The notes beneath the pieces are model-generated. The model was given only the letters and a program-made list of their open reading frames with translations, made no database searches and had not been told where the DNA came from. A stretch of 46,018 nt of DNA from an uncultured Gammaproteobacteria bacterium (GTDB taxonomy: Bacteria > Pseudomonadota > Gammaproteobacteria > Pseudomonadales > Azotimanducaceae), in the NCBI GenBank assembly GCA_913051785.1, contig CAJXCK010000007.1, positions 1-46,018 on the forward strand, read 5' to 3'. Below are positions 1 to 8,744 of the stretch, in pieces. Position 1 is the first letter of the stretch. Every line of letters starts with the position of its first letter. Position numbers and translations under genes: made by a program.

Positions 1-55
1 AACTGCCGACACGAGGATTTTCAGTCCACTGCTCTACCGACTGAGCTATCTGGCC
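1..55 (-). tRNA. tRNA-Phe (GAA), 3' part cut off by the window edge
   Basis: On the minus strand from base 55 the sequence reads as the 5' acceptor strand GGCCAGA, then the D arm AGCTCAGTCGGTAGAGC, then an anticodon arm whose loop CTGAAAA gives anticodon GAA, followed by the variable region and the first bases of the T arm. The T loop, 3' acceptor strand and CCA lie outside the window. The D-arm and anticodon-arm sequences match what is usual for bacterial tRNA-Phe. It lies downstream of yggX-mutY on the same strand. Confidence 0.93.
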
Positions 56-70
56 AAGTTTCAGTATCTA

Positions 71-100
71 AAACAACAGCAGTATTAGATCCCCGCTGTT
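71..100 (-). terminator. Possible intrinsic terminator after yggX
   Basis: Read on the minus strand, AACAGC and GCTGTT pair as a 6-base stem around a 14-base loop and are followed by TGTTTTAG. The stem is short and the T run is interrupted, so this is a weak call. It lies in the 59 bases between the yggX stop and the tRNA-Phe gene, where a terminator or processing site would be expected. Confidence 0.35.
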
Positions 101-114
101 TACGACAGTCAAAT

Positions 115-393
115 TTAATTGTCGTGGTCAGGAGGAGTATAACCCTCCGCTCTGTCGATGGGTAAGTTGTTGAAGAACCTTTCTCGCTGCTCATGCAGAT
201 ATTCGCGAGCTTCCTTCTGAATCAAACTGAGATGTTTTTCGTTAATTAGCATAGTTTGTATCGCCTGCCATTCGTTCCATGCTTTTTTTGAAACTTCTTG
301 CTGTAACTTCTCGCCGACTGGACCAGGCATCGGCGGTTGCTCCAGAGCTTCAAGTTCTTCCCCATATTTCCTGCAAATAATGGTCTTTTGCAT
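115..393 (-). CDS. yggX: Probable Fe(2+)-trafficking protein YggX
   Basis: A 92-residue cytosolic protein of the same length as the E. coli family member (91). It shows the family signatures: a single N-terminal Cys at residue 7, the central block KKAWNEWQAIQTMLINEKHL, and the C-terminal EGYTPPD. The family is linked to protection of iron-sulfur clusters and to iron handling under oxidative stress. It follows mutY by 5 bases, as in many gammaproteobacteria, which pairs an Fe-S-dependent repair enzyme with an Fe-S protection factor. Start ATG at 393. Confidence 0.95.
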   Translation of the reverse strand: MQKTIICRKYGEELEALEQPPMPGPVGEKLQQEVSKKAWNEWQAIQTMLINEKHLSLIQKEAREYLHEQRERFFNNLPIDRAEGYTPPDHDN

Positions 394-398
394 AGGAG

Positions 399-1478
399 CT
401 ACCCAAGTGGCCCGTTATTGATAAGTTTTAAAGCTAGTGCTGACATTCCAACATCAACTCTTTTTTTTCTGATCATATCTGAATTTACCCAGCGAAACCC
501 TGCCCCAAACTCGGAACAAGCTGAACTCCTGACTCGAACATAAATTGGTGTAGCCTTAATTTGGAAATGAGTGAAAGAGTGTTTGATTGGACTTTCAGTA
601 GCTATGTTCAGTACAGAGTCCTCATGGAGATCCAGCTCCTCTAAAATCTGATCTAGAGAATATTCTTTGCATCTCTCCAGTGGGCTCCATAGTCCCGCCC
701 ACACGCCCGATTCTGCTCTCTTTTCTACGATCACCTCTTTGTCTTCATTACAGATTATAAAAAAGAGGCTGTCCTTAACGGGTTTTTTTCTCTTTGGTTT
801 TCTTCGGGGTATCTGCGCAGCCAAATTATGCTGGTGCGCACCGCATCGATTGACTAAAGGACATTCTGAGCACGCCGGAGCAGATCTCTTGCAGATTGTC
901 GCACCGAGATCCATGATTCCCTGGGTATACACGTTCGTCTCGATGGCTGGCGTATGACGGTCAGCGTGCCGCCAAAGCTCATCCGTTGTTGTCCTCTCTT
1001 CTAGGTATCCCTCTATGAGATGGAACCTTGACAGCACTCTTTTTACATTCCCGTCTAGTATCACGCCTCTCTTTCCCATCGAGAGAGCGAGAATAGCTCC
1101 AGCTGTTGATCTTCCAATACCCGGTAGCTCAGTGAGTCTATCGAGGCAGCTAGGAAAAGCTCCTTGATAGTCCTTATGAATAATTATCGATGTTTTATGG
1201 AGGTTTCTAGCTCGATTGTAGTATCCAAGACCGGTCCAAAGGGCTAGCACGTCGTCTGTAGAAGCGCGGGCCAGCTCACTGATTTCGGGATACTTTTCGA
1301 GGAATCTTATGAAGTAGGGCTTAACTGTCTCGACTTGTGTTTGTTGAAGCATGATTTCGCTCAACCAGACTCGATAGGCGGAGATGTTTTGTTGCCAGGG
1401 CAGATCGTGCCGCCCATGTGCTTTCTGCCATGTATTGATTTTGCTCGCGAACCAGTCCAAATAAATTCCTGTTTTCAA
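399..1478 (-). CDS. mutY: A/G-specific adenine glycosylase MutY
   Basis: Base-excision repair enzyme removing adenine mispaired with 8-oxoguanine. The frame is open from a TTG at 1574. In that numbering the catalytic Glu is in SEIMLQQTQ (E73), the helix-hairpin-helix is LPGIGRSTAGAI (150-161), the catalytic Asp is in VILDGNVKRVLSR (D174), and the [4Fe-4S] ligands are C228, C235, C238 and C244 with C-x6-C-x2-C-x5-C spacing. A NUDIX-like C-terminal domain follows. Compared with E. coli these residues are displaced by about 36, so the real start is probably the in-frame TTG at 1478; ATG 1547 and TTG 1574 are alternatives. The shorter start also leaves about 100 bases for promoters towards the divergent ORF at 1577. 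It precedes yggX by 5 bases. Confidence 0.93.
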   Translation of the reverse strand: MKTGIYLDWFASKINTWQKAHGRHDLPWQQNISAYRVWLSEIMLQQTQVETVKPYFIRFLEKYPEISELARASTDDVLALWTGLGYYNRARNLHKTSIIIHKDYQGAFPSCLDRLTELPGIGRSTAGAILALSMGKRGVILDGNVKRVLSRFHLIEGYLEERTTTDELWRHADRHTPAIETNVYTQGIMDLGATICKRSAPACSECPLVNRCGAHQHNLAAQIPRRKPKRKKPVKDSLFFIICNEDKEVIVEKRAESGVWAGLWSPLERCKEYSLDQILEELDLHEDSVLNIATESPIKHSFTHFQIKATPIYVRVRSSACSEFGAGFRWVNSDMIRKKRVDVGMSALALKLINNGPLG

Positions 1479-1576
1479 ATCGATCCAGTGTAGATCCTCC
1501 GGTACCCGGAGTGAAGTGAGTGGAAAGGGATATGTTAGTCTTGGCATAATCGATTTGCTGAAAGGGGTAACCAAGC

Positions 1577-1981
1577 TTGAGCGTTGATATTTTTGACCCT
1601 TCTATGACCGACGTTGCGTTGGTTTCCGACGAGTTTGAACTTTGGTCCCGGTTAGCCAGTGAGTTCGAGCGAGCGGAGAACCCCAACGAGCTAGATTTTT
1701 CCTCTGAAGATATACTTGGTTGTTCTTCATCGATAGCCAAGCCTGGTTGGGAGAAGTTCACGGAATCGTTGAGCGTCGATGAAGTGATAAGTTTGATTCG
1801 TTTAGCGACACTAGCGGAGATGCGATATGCCTCGATGCAGTGCGGGGCAAAGTCTCCAGTTATTAAATTAGTAAAGATATTGAAGTCGAAATCCGCATTT
1901 TCAGACGAGCTTCAGAAATGGATTAAGTCGGTCACCACGAATCGCTATTTGCCTCATGGGGATTTGATGGACATGTTATAG
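1577..1981 (+). CDS. Conserved-looking hypothetical protein upstream of hisB
   Basis: A 134-residue acidic soluble protein with no signal peptide or membrane segment. I do not recognise a named family. It starts at TTG 1577, supported by a Shine-Dalgarno AAGGGG ending ten bases upstream; ATG 1604 is an in-frame alternative. The C-terminal half (SLSVDEVISLIRLATLAEMR, then GAKSPVI, WIKSVTTNRYLPHGDL) looks like a folded, constrained domain rather than a chance frame. It is divergent from mutY and 80 bases ahead of hisB on the same strand, so it may be transcribed with the his genes. No function is assigned. Confidence 0.7.
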   Translation: MSVDIFDPSMTDVALVSDEFELWSRLASEFERAENPNELDFSSEDILGCSSSIAKPGWEKFTESLSVDEVISLIRLATLAEMRYASMQCGAKSPVIKLVKILKSKSAFSDELQKWIKSVTTNRYLPHGDLMDML

Positions 1982-2061
1982 AAGTGGAACTCGATCCAGA
2001 CTTTTTTGAGTTAGACTAATACTGATTTAAACCAGCTCCAGGGGGGTTAAAAATATCCGAG

Positions 2062-2649
2062 ATGCGAACGGCAACTATTGAACGAGATACGGCCGAGACT
2101 CAAATCAAACTGACTTTGTCTCTCGATGGGTCTGGAGATTGCGATCTATCAACAGGCTTGCCTTTTTTCGAACACATGCTGAGTCAAGTTGCGCGTCATG
2201 GGATGTTTGACCTTAAGATAGATGCAATTGGGGATCTGGAGGTTGATGCTCATCACATGGTAGAAGATGTTGGGATTGTTTTTGGACGTGCACTAAACGA
2301 CTCGGTAGGAGACAAATCTGGTCTCGTTCGATATGGCTCTGCCTACGTTCCGCTAGATGAATCTCTATCCAGGGTAGTTGTCGATCTGTCGGGTAGACCA
2401 GGTCTTTTTTACGATGTCTCCTACACGAGAGCTAGAGTGGGGGATTTCGATTTGGATTTGCTTAGGGAGTTCTTTCAAGGTTTTGTTAATCATGGAATGC
2501 TCACTCTCCATTTGGATAATTTAAAAGGGGAAAACGCACATCATCAGGCAGAGACCCTTTTTAAGGCTTTTGGGAGAGCTTTACGTGTTGCCGTCAGTGA
2601 AGACTCTAGAATGATAGGACGGATTCCCTCCACGAAAGGCAGCCTTTAG
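2062..2649 (+). CDS. hisB: Imidazoleglycerol-phosphate dehydratase HisB
   Basis: The histidine-biosynthesis dehydratase, in the monofunctional 195-residue form without the N-terminal phosphatase domain found in enterobacteria. The manganese-binding His-rich motifs are visible: [22 protein letters not shown] and [19 protein letters not shown]. Start ATG 2062. It is followed after 2 bases by hisA. The glutamine amidotransferase gene hisH, commonly between hisB and hisA in related bacteria, is missing here. Confidence 0.97.
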   Translation: MRTATIERDTAETQIKLTLSLDGSGDCDLSTGLPFFEHMLSQVARHGMFDLKIDAIGDLEVDAHHMVEDVGIVFGRALNDSVGDKSGLVRYGSAYVPLDESLSRVVVDLSGRPGLFYDVSYTRARVGDFDLDLLREFFQGFVNHGMLTLHLDNLKGENAHHQAETLFKAFGRALRVAVSEDSRMIGRIPSTKGSL

Positions 2650-2651
2650 AT

Positions 2652-3401
2652 TTGTTGTTGATTCCAGCTATTGATCTGAAGGACGGTTGTTGCGTTCGTC
2701 TCCTTCAGGGAGATATGAATGCTTCAACAATTTTCTCGGAAGACCCTGTTTCGATGGCGAAACACTGGATTAAAGAAGGGGGAAGAAGACTCCATGTCGT
2801 GGACCTAGACGGAGCATTCGCCGGGCGCCCTAAAAATGAACTCTTAATATCTCAGATTGTTGAGGCGGCTGGAGAGGTTCCGGTTCAAGTGGGTGGTGGA
2901 ATCAGAACCAGGGCTATTGCCGAAGCGTATTTAGATGCGGGGGTTTCCTCTTTGATAATAGGTACAAAGGCGGTAGCTGACATGACGTTCTTCGAGGCCC
3001 TCGTAAAAGATTACCCGGGACGGATTATTTTGGGCTTGGACGCTCGAGGTGAGCAGATAGCGACTGAAGGCTGGGTCACGGATGCCGGGATTTCCATAGC
3101 CCAATACCTTTCTAGGATAAAAAACTGGCCAATACAGGCCATTGTTTATACTGATATTACAAGAGACGGAATGATGAAAGGCATCAACTCTGATTTAACC
3201 AAAAGGGTTGTATCTCTGTCAGGTGTTCCTGTTATCGCATCGGGAGGTGTAAAGTCGATCGACGATTTACGAGTCTTGAAAGAGTCCTTCCGAGACGAGC
3301 CAGAGAATTTGTTTGGTGTCATCTCTGGGAGAGCACTTTATGAGCGTGAACTTTCTGTTACCGAGGGCCAGGCGCTGTTAGACTCGAATAAGACGGCATG
3401 A
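2652..3401 (+). CDS. hisA: ProFAR isomerase HisA
   Basis: 1-(5-phosphoribosyl)-5-[(5-phosphoribosylamino)methylideneamino]imidazole-4-carboxamide isomerase, a TIM barrel of histidine biosynthesis, 249 residues. Motifs in order are LIPAIDLKDG with the first catalytic Asp, HVVDLDGAFAG, QVGGGIRT, LGLDARG with the second catalytic Asp, YTDITRDGMMKG and ASGGVKSIDDL. The first codons are three TTGs in a row (2652, 2655, 2658); no ATG is available, so initiation is at one of these, 2 bases after hisB. hisF, normally next, does not follow: the gene runs head-on into envC after 6 bases. Confidence 0.97.
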   Translation: MLLIPAIDLKDGCCVRLLQGDMNASTIFSEDPVSMAKHWIKEGGRRLHVVDLDGAFAGRPKNELLISQIVEAAGEVPVQVGGGIRTRAIAEAYLDAGVSSLIIGTKAVADMTFFEALVKDYPGRIILGLDARGEQIATEGWVTDAGISIAQYLSRIKNWPIQAIVYTDITRDGMMKGINSDLTKRVVSLSGVPVIASGGVKSIDDLRVLKESFRDEPENLFGVISGRALYERELSVTEGQALLDSNKTA

Positions 3402-3407
3402 TTATTT

Positions 3408-4580
3408 TTAGTCTGCGAACCAGCCGGATAGATCAATCGGTAAGCCACCTTTTCTGATTTCGAAGTAGATTCCGTAAGTAGATCGTCCAGCGGTACTGCC
3501 AGCAATAGCTATAACCTCTCCCGATTCTACTCGTTCGAAGGGCTGCCTCAAGAGTTGATCCGTGTTGGCATATAACGAAAGATATCCTCCCCCATGATCT
3601 ACTAGGATCATTAATCCATAGCCCCGAAGCCAATCGGAAAAAACTACCGTGCCATCGTAAATGCTTCTGACCTCGGCATCTTTGGCGCCATGAACGAACA
3701 GTCCTTTGGAGAACAAATCGTTTTGAAAAGATATCGGAAGTCTTTTGGGAGGACCAGGGATTTGGAATATGGGTTGATCAAGAGCCCCTTTTGCTTTGTC
3801 GAAGCCTTGTTCCTTAGAGCCGCTGGCTAGGCTGTCTAGCCTTTTTATGAGATCCACTAATCTCTCTTGGTCAGCGAGTAGATTTTCTCTCTTGGTAATC
3901 TCTGATGATCGCTGTTCTTTTAAAGCATTAATCGATTGTTCGCGTTTGTCATAAAGTGTCTCTAATTTGCGTCTTTCCTCGCTCAAGATTTTAGCGTTGT
4001 CTTGCAGAACTTTTTTTTGTTCAGTTAAGAGAGCTTCTTTTTCTTTTAGGTCATTTAGGGCCAGCTTATATTTCTCTCTGAGGCTTATTAGATGTTTCAT
4101 AAAATATTTTTGATATTCGATTAGAGAAGAAAAATCCTCTAGGGACTCTGATTTCAGCAATATTTGGAGAAGGCTTGGTGACTGCACTTTTTGCATGGTC
4201 CTCAGAAGTTGGACCAATTTCAGTTTGTTCTCTTCTGCCGAGTTCTTTTGCATTTCGATAGATCTAGAGGTTTCTACAATGGAGTCTTTTAGACTATCTT
4301 TTCTCTTATCTAGATCATCGATAGCAGAATTAGTCTCATTGACCGAATAGCTCAATTGCCTTAAATCCTCTTCTAATTTAGATTCGTTAGCTCTCGCAGA
4401 AGTGAGCCACGATTCGAGGATTATCAGTTTCTGATTCACCTCATCGAGCTCGATTTTCAGTTTTTCGTTATCTGACGCCACACAAGGATGAAAAAAAAGG
4501 ATCCCGGCAATGAGAATGGGAAAAGATAGTATTTTTCTTCTTTTTTTGAAGTAAAGTTCTTCGCCTCTTATAGTTTGCAC
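3408..4580 (-). CDS. envC: Murein hydrolase activator EnvC (degenerate M23 domain)
   Basis: A periplasmic coiled-coil protein that activates cell-separation amidases. After a basic N-terminus and hydrophobic segment (about residues 18-34, likely cleavage after CVAS) comes a long Lys/Glu-rich coiled coil (about 40-250). A C-terminal LytM/M23 domain follows with GYGLMILVDHGGGYLSLYAN and YGIYFEIRKGG. The metal-binding HxH is replaced (LYA, IYF), as in E. coli EnvC, so it should be a non-catalytic activator. The frame starts with GTG 4580; no ATG lies before the signal segment. It is convergent with hisA and divergent from the rhodanese gene. Confidence 0.9.
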   Translation of the reverse strand: MQTIRGEELYFKKRRKILSFPILIAGILFFHPCVASDNEKLKIELDEVNQKLIILESWLTSARANESKLEEDLRQLSYSVNETNSAIDDLDKRKDSLKDSIVETSRSIEMQKNSAEENKLKLVQLLRTMQKVQSPSLLQILLKSESLEDFSSLIEYQKYFMKHLISLREKYKLALNDLKEKEALLTEQKKVLQDNAKILSEERRKLETLYDKREQSINALKEQRSSEITKRENLLADQERLVDLIKRLDSLASGSKEQGFDKAKGALDQPIFQIPGPPKRLPISFQNDLFSKGLFVHGAKDAEVRSIYDGTVVFSDWLRGYGLMILVDHGGGYLSLYANTDQLLRQPFERVESGEVIAIAGSTAGRSTYGIYFEIRKGGLPIDLSGWFAD

Positions 4581-4742
4581 ATGCGCTCGCGAAGTAGGAT
4601 TGCTTTAATCTGCTTTCCGAAGAGGTAGAAAATTAGCATTAATGATGCCACTTTCTGAGTATAAAGATTAAAGTCCATGAAAACCTGGCAAAAAAATACA
4701 ACAACTGAGTGTAGAATTTGTAAGTAATTTAAGGCGCAGCAG

Positions 4743-5156
4743 ATGGATCAATTTTTCGACTTTGTGTATTCAAACCTGATTTTAGTCTCAGTTTTCGTTG
4801 TGTTCTTAGTTCTTTTCATACGCAACGAAGTATCTCGAGGAGGTCAAGGAATAACCTCTCAGAAGTTGACCGAATTAATGAACAAAGAAGCAGCCGTGGT
4901 AGTGGACGTTAGGGACAAGAACGAATTTTCTCAGGGGCACATAGCCGGCGCGATCAATATCCCGTTCTCAGATTTCCAAACAAGATGCAGCGAATTAACG
5001 GATAAGACAAAATCTGTGATTGTCGCTTGTAAAATGGGCCAACATTCAGGTCCGGCCGGGGTCATTCTTCGTAAAAATGGTTTTAGCTCCGTCTACAGGC
5101 TGACGGGCGGAATGTCAGAATGGAGAGGCCAAAATCTTCCGGTAGTAAAGAAATAA
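4743..5156 (+). CDS. Membrane-anchored rhodanese-domain protein (YibN-like)
   Basis: A 137-residue protein with one N-terminal membrane helix (about residues 8-26) and a single cytoplasmic rhodanese domain: VVVDVRDKNEFSQGHIAGAI, then the active-site loop VACKMGQHS whose Cys would carry the persulfide, then RLTGGMSEWRG. YibN-type proteins sit next to secB in many gammaproteobacteria, as here (16 bases to the secB start). The glutaredoxin gene grxC often found between them is absent. The sulfur substrate is unknown. Start ATG 4743. Confidence 0.92.
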   Translation: MDQFFDFVYSNLILVSVFVVFLVLFIRNEVSRGGQGITSQKLTELMNKEAAVVVDVRDKNEFSQGHIAGAINIPFSDFQTRCSELTDKTKSVIVACKMGQHSGPAGVILRKNGFSSVYRLTGGMSEWRGQNLPVVKK

Positions 5157-5172
5157 TAAAGGTAATTTAAAT

Positions 5173-5655
5173 TTGTCGAATGCATCAGTATCGTTAAAAA
5201 TTGAGCGAATATATTTGAAGGACGCATCCTTCGAATCACCTGCAAGCCCAGAGATATTTCGTGGAGAATGGAGCCCTGAACTCGGTGTCGATATCAATAC
5301 CAGGGGTTCGCGGCTAGAGGGAGATGTACATGAGGTCGTGCTGAGCGCTACGGTTACGTCGAAATTAGAAGATGGAAAGAATGGTTTTCTAGTAGAGATT
5401 AAGCAAGCAGGGATTTTCAGCATTGAAGGCGCGAACGAAGACCAACTGTCGAACATCATGGGAGTTGTTTGTCCTAATGTTTTGTTCCCGTATCTTAGAG
5501 AGACATTAGATTCATTATTGGTGAAGGGAGGTTTTCCCGCTGTGCAGTTGGCACCGATAAACTTTGACGCTCTATATAGTGAGGCTATGAAGAGTAAGGC
5601 AAATTCCGGTTCCGGTCCCAATGAATCAGGTGGGCCAGAGGCCACGACCCATTGA
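5173..5655 (+). CDS. secB: Protein-export chaperone SecB
   Basis: The cytosolic tetrameric chaperone that delivers unfolded precursors to SecA, 160 residues, the usual family length. Recognisable stretches are LKIERIYLKDASFESP, VVLSATVTSKLEDGKNGFLVEI, QAGIFSIEGA, and NVLFPYLRETLDSLLVKGGFPAVQLAPINFDALY (quoted in parts along residues 95-130). It starts with TTG 5173; no in-frame ATG is nearby. It probably shares a transcript with the rhodanese gene and ends 3 bases from the convergent trmL. Confidence 0.97.
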   Translation: MSNASVSLKIERIYLKDASFESPASPEIFRGEWSPELGVDINTRGSRLEGDVHEVVLSATVTSKLEDGKNGFLVEIKQAGIFSIEGANEDQLSNIMGVVCPNVLFPYLRETLDSLLVKGGFPAVQLAPINFDALYSEAMKSKANSGSGPNESGGPEATTH

Positions 5656-5658
5656 AGC

Positions 5659-6123
5659 TTACTTTAGACCGTTAAAACCAAGCTGTCGTAAGCACTCGTA
5701 GACTACAATGGAAACCGCATTGGCCAAGTTTAAACTTCGCTGAGATATCCTCATCGGAATCCGCAACTTCCTTTCCTCGGGGTGGTTATCAAGAATATCC
5801 ATCGGAAGGCCTCTAGTTTCAGGTCCGAATAAAAAGCAATCATCTGGCTCGAAACAGATGGAGTCGTATCTTTTGGCGGCTTTTGTGGAAACTGCGAAAA
5901 GCCTGCATTGCCGAATCGTAGGCAAGCAGGAGGCGAGGTCCTTGTGAACTTTGATTTTCGCGTGTTCGTGGTAATCAAGCCCTGCTCTACGAAGTTTTTT
6001 TTCTTCCATCGAGAACCCTAGCGGCTTAATTAAGTCCAAAGTCACGCCGGTATTGGCGCAAAGACGAATTATATTACCAGTGTTTTGTGGTATCTCAGGT
6101 TCATACAGGATCACCTTTGGCAT
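5659..6123 (-). CDS. trmL: tRNA (cytidine(34)-2'-O)-methyltransferase TrmL
   Basis: A minimal SPOUT methyltransferase modifying the wobble position of tRNA-Leu isoacceptors. The N-terminus MPKVILYEPEIPQNTGNIIR, the central FLFGPETRGLP and the C-terminal IPMRISQRSLNLANAVSIVV are typical and include the knotted SAM-binding site. The frame extends 15 codons upstream, but this overlaps ntrC and the family normally begins at MPKV, so ATG 6123 (154 residues) is preferred. It lies 10 bases after ntrC on the same strand. Confidence 0.96.
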   Translation of the reverse strand: MPKVILYEPEIPQNTGNIIRLCANTGVTLDLIKPLGFSMEEKKLRRAGLDYHEHAKIKVHKDLASCLPTIRQCRLFAVSTKAAKRYDSICFEPDDCFLFGPETRGLPMDILDNHPEERKLRIPMRISQRSLNLANAVSIVVYECLRQLGFNGLK

Positions 6124-6133
6124 AGTGTTCTTT

Positions 6134-7546
6134 TTAAGGCTCTTCTCCATTATCTTTGGAGAGACCAATCTCTTGAAGCTTTCTCGTTAAGGTGTTTCTA
6201 CCCCATCCCAGAAGTTGAGCGGCGTCCTTTTTTCTCCCTTTGGTCTTACGAAGGGCTGCTTCTATAATTACCTTCTCAAATTTGGGCATTGCGATCTCAA
6301 GCAAAGGTTTCGAGTTAGTTTTCTCTAGCATTTCGTTTGCCCAAAGGCTGAGATTAGATTCCCAGCTATCTCCTTGGGAGTTGCTGATAGTTTTAATAAG
6401 GTCTTTAGGTAGATCTTCCACGAGAATAATTGTGGAGCTCGACATTACGTGAAGCCATTGGCACAGATTTTCTAGTTGTCGGACATTGCCCGGCCAGGGG
6501 AGGTTGCATAAATAGACTTCAGTCGATTTGTCCAGTATTTTTCTTTCTTCCTCCGACTCTTCTGCGAGTTTTTTTAGGAAGTGTGCGGCTAGTAGAGGAA
6601 TATCCTCTCTTCTCTCCGATAAAGAAGGCACATTTATCCGAATAACGTTGAGTCTGTGAAAGAGGTCTTCTCGAAATTTTCCTTGTCTGACCAAAAGCTC
6701 AAGATCTTGATGAGTTGCAGCAAGTATTCTGACATTGGTGTTTACACTTTCCCGGCCGCCAACTCTGTAGAAACTGTTATCCGCTATAACCCTTAACAAA
6801 CGAGTTTGTGCCGAAATTGGCATGTCACCTATTTCATCTAGGAACAAAGTCCCTCGATTGGCTTGTTCGAAGCGACCCACTCTAGCGCTGGTGGCCCCAG
6901 TAAATGATCCCTTTTCATGGCCAAAGAGCTCGCTTTCGATGAGCTCCTTTGGTATCGCGGCTACGTTCAAAGCAACGAAAACTTCATTTTTCCTAGGACC
7001 GTGTGTGTGCAGAGCTCTAGCTACCAATTCTTTGCCTGAACCAGACTCTCCATTAATCAAAACCGTAAAACTAGAGGAGGATAGCCTGCCTATGGCCTTG
7101 AATACTTCCTGCATAGCTGGAGCTGAGCCCAAAATTTCGCTGGAAGGAGTAATTTGATTAGAGATCTCTGGATCTGACTCCGATCTGCTGCTAATCGCCC
7201 TTTGAACAACATTGACCACTTCATCAATATCGAACGGTTTCGCCAGGTACTCGTAAGCTCCTAGTTCAAAACTATTTACAGCGCTGTCGAGATCAGAATG
7301 TGCGGTCATGATTATCACTGGTATCTGAGGAAACTCAGCTTGTATTTTCTGGAGAAAATCTAGCCCGCTCGAACCAGGCATTCTGATGTCGCTCAATACG
7401 GTGAGTGGTAGTTCATTTGGGAAAAGGTGCATCGCCTCATCGGCGCTATTAAATGCTTTGATGGGTATACCCGCTTGACCAAGAGCCTTGTCTAAAACCC
7501 ATCGTATTGAGTCGTCATCGTCAATTACCCAAACGGTTTTTTTCAT
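6134..7546 (-). CDS. glnG: Nitrogen regulation response regulator NtrC (sigma-54 activator)
   Basis: A 470-residue activator with three domains. The receiver has phosphoacceptor D53 in LSDIRMPG and the conserved Lys in YLAKPFD. The AAA+ domain has Walker A GESGSGKE (about 166-173) and Walker B TLFLDEIGD. The C-terminal Fis-type helix-turn-helix is KKDAAQLLGWGRNTLTRKL. The sigma-54-contact loop reads GSFTGA (213-218) instead of the commoner GAFTGA. Its start overlaps the end of ntrB by 4 bases (ATGA), showing translational coupling. The partner is NtrB, and the expected target locus is the glutamine synthetase gene upstream. Confidence 0.97.
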   Translation of the reverse strand: MKKTVWVIDDDDSIRWVLDKALGQAGIPIKAFNSADEAMHLFPNELPLTVLSDIRMPGSSGLDFLQKIQAEFPQIPVIIMTAHSDLDSAVNSFELGAYEYLAKPFDIDEVVNVVQRAISSRSESDPEISNQITPSSEILGSAPAMQEVFKAIGRLSSSSFTVLINGESGSGKELVARALHTHGPRKNEVFVALNVAAIPKELIESELFGHEKGSFTGATSARVGRFEQANRGTLFLDEIGDMPISAQTRLLRVIADNSFYRVGGRESVNTNVRILAATHQDLELLVRQGKFREDLFHRLNVIRINVPSLSERREDIPLLAAHFLKKLAEESEEERKILDKSTEVYLCNLPWPGNVRQLENLCQWLHVMSSSTIILVEDLPKDLIKTISNSQGDSWESNLSLWANEMLEKTNSKPLLEIAMPKFEKVIIEAALRKTKGRKKDAAQLLGWGRNTLTRKLQEIGLSKDNGEEP

Positions 7547-8661
7547 CGCGATTTTTCTCTAGGTAATTTGTCCCCAGCCATCAGCAACGGAAGGTTGATG
7601 GAAAAAGTGGTAGCTCCGAACTCGCTTTTTACGTTAAGAGAGCCTTTATGCTGACTGATTATAGATTGCGCCACTGCGAGGCCGATGCCGGAACCGCTCG
7701 ATTTGGTTGTTACCATAGGATAGAAGATTCTTTGAAGATCTCTCTTCATAATTCCTGGGCCGTTATCAGATATTTCGACTCGCAACACCCCTCGGTGTCT
7801 GACGTCCCCAATCGTGAACTGACCTACAAATCTTGATTTGAATTTGATCCTGGGAGCGTCAACGTTGATTAACGCCTCACATGCATTTTTGGCGATATTT
7901 AAGATAGCTTGTATCAGTTGATCTTGATCGCCATTTATCTCTGGCAGGCTAGGATCGTAGTCTCGCTCCCAGCATAATCTGCTGTCGAATTCTGAATTAA
8001 GCAAGCTAATAGTTTTCTCACATACTTCAGTTATGTTGACATCTTCAATTCGCAAGGCTTTGCTCGGACCGAGCATTCTGTCCACGAGGTTTCTGAGCCG
8101 ATCAACCTCCGAAATAATTATTTCTGTATGATCGGCAAGATCCGATTCATGCGGCAGCGCTTTTTGCATGAGTTGAGCAGCCCCTCTTATGCCTCCCAAT
8201 GGATTTTTTATTTCGTGCGCCATCCCTCTGATTAAGATCTGATTAGTTTGATTTCTGTCGAAATCAGTTTTCTCTTGGGCAATATTGCTGAACCTGCCGA
8301 CGGGTTTTATCTCGAGGACTAAAGTTTTTGGCAAATTTCCTAGGTTCGCTGTCATATCTACCAGTTCGCTTTGGGAGTCAGGGATCTTGAGTTCTATCTC
8401 ACGAGCGGTGAAAGGTTGCTCGTTCTGGATAGCAAGCTTTAGATTTTGTTTTACCTCTTCTGGATAGATCGCTAACTGCTCCAGCCTTTTTCCTGCTGCT
8501 TGCGAGAACGAGCAATTGAAAAGGTTTTGCGCAGCGGTATTCATCAAAGCTACACTGAGCTCATTGTCCAGAATGACTACAGCGGTACTCAACTGATCTA
8601 GAATATGACTGGCTGAGCGAGGTTGCCGGCTCCGGGCAGCTAAGTTTGCGACTTTGTTCAT
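7543..8661 (-). CDS. glnL: Nitrogen regulation sensor histidine kinase NtrB
   Basis: A cytosolic 372-residue kinase without membrane helices. An N-terminal PAS domain (about 17-120) precedes the HisKA motif RGMAHEIKNPLGGIRGAAQL with phosphorylatable H149. The HATPase region has N box IAKNACEAL, DNGPG and a late GSGIGLAVAQ. It phosphorylates NtrC when nitrogen is scarce and is normally controlled by PII proteins, none of which are encoded here. It is the first gene of the ntrB-ntrC-trmL run, 157 bases after the glutamine synthetase stop. Start ATG 8661. Confidence 0.96.
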   Translation of the reverse strand: MNKVANLAARSRQPRSASHILDQLSTAVVILDNELSVALMNTAAQNLFNCSFSQAAGKRLEQLAIYPEEVKQNLKLAIQNEQPFTAREIELKIPDSQSELVDMTANLGNLPKTLVLEIKPVGRFSNIAQEKTDFDRNQTNQILIRGMAHEIKNPLGGIRGAAQLMQKALPHESDLADHTEIIISEVDRLRNLVDRMLGPSKALRIEDVNITEVCEKTISLLNSEFDSRLCWERDYDPSLPEINGDQDQLIQAILNIAKNACEALINVDAPRIKFKSRFVGQFTIGDVRHRGVLRVEISDNGPGIMKRDLQRIFYPMVTTKSSGSGIGLAVAQSIISQHKGSLNVKSEFGATTFSINLPLLMAGDKLPREKSR

Positions 8662-8744
8662 TTAAATCAGACTTCTTTCATCGTTAGCGACAGTCTTCTC
8701 TCTACCCGCAGCCTGTAGGGCTATCAGCGACGGTTTTTTAAGGA

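Noticed and set aside
1321-1761. 146-codon minus-strand frame spanning the mutY 5' end and the adjacent ORF
   Set aside because: It is another frame of mutY and of the opposite strand of the 1577 ORF; Ser-rich and without domain.
3408-4580. Active M23 endopeptidase rather than EnvC
   Set aside because: The LytM metal-binding residues are replaced (LYA and IYF where HxH and related residues should be), matching the activator EnvC.
5115-5645. 176-codon open frame on the minus strand across secB
   Set aside because: It is antisense to the well-supported secB gene, has no ribosome site or recognisable domain, and looks like a frame shadow.
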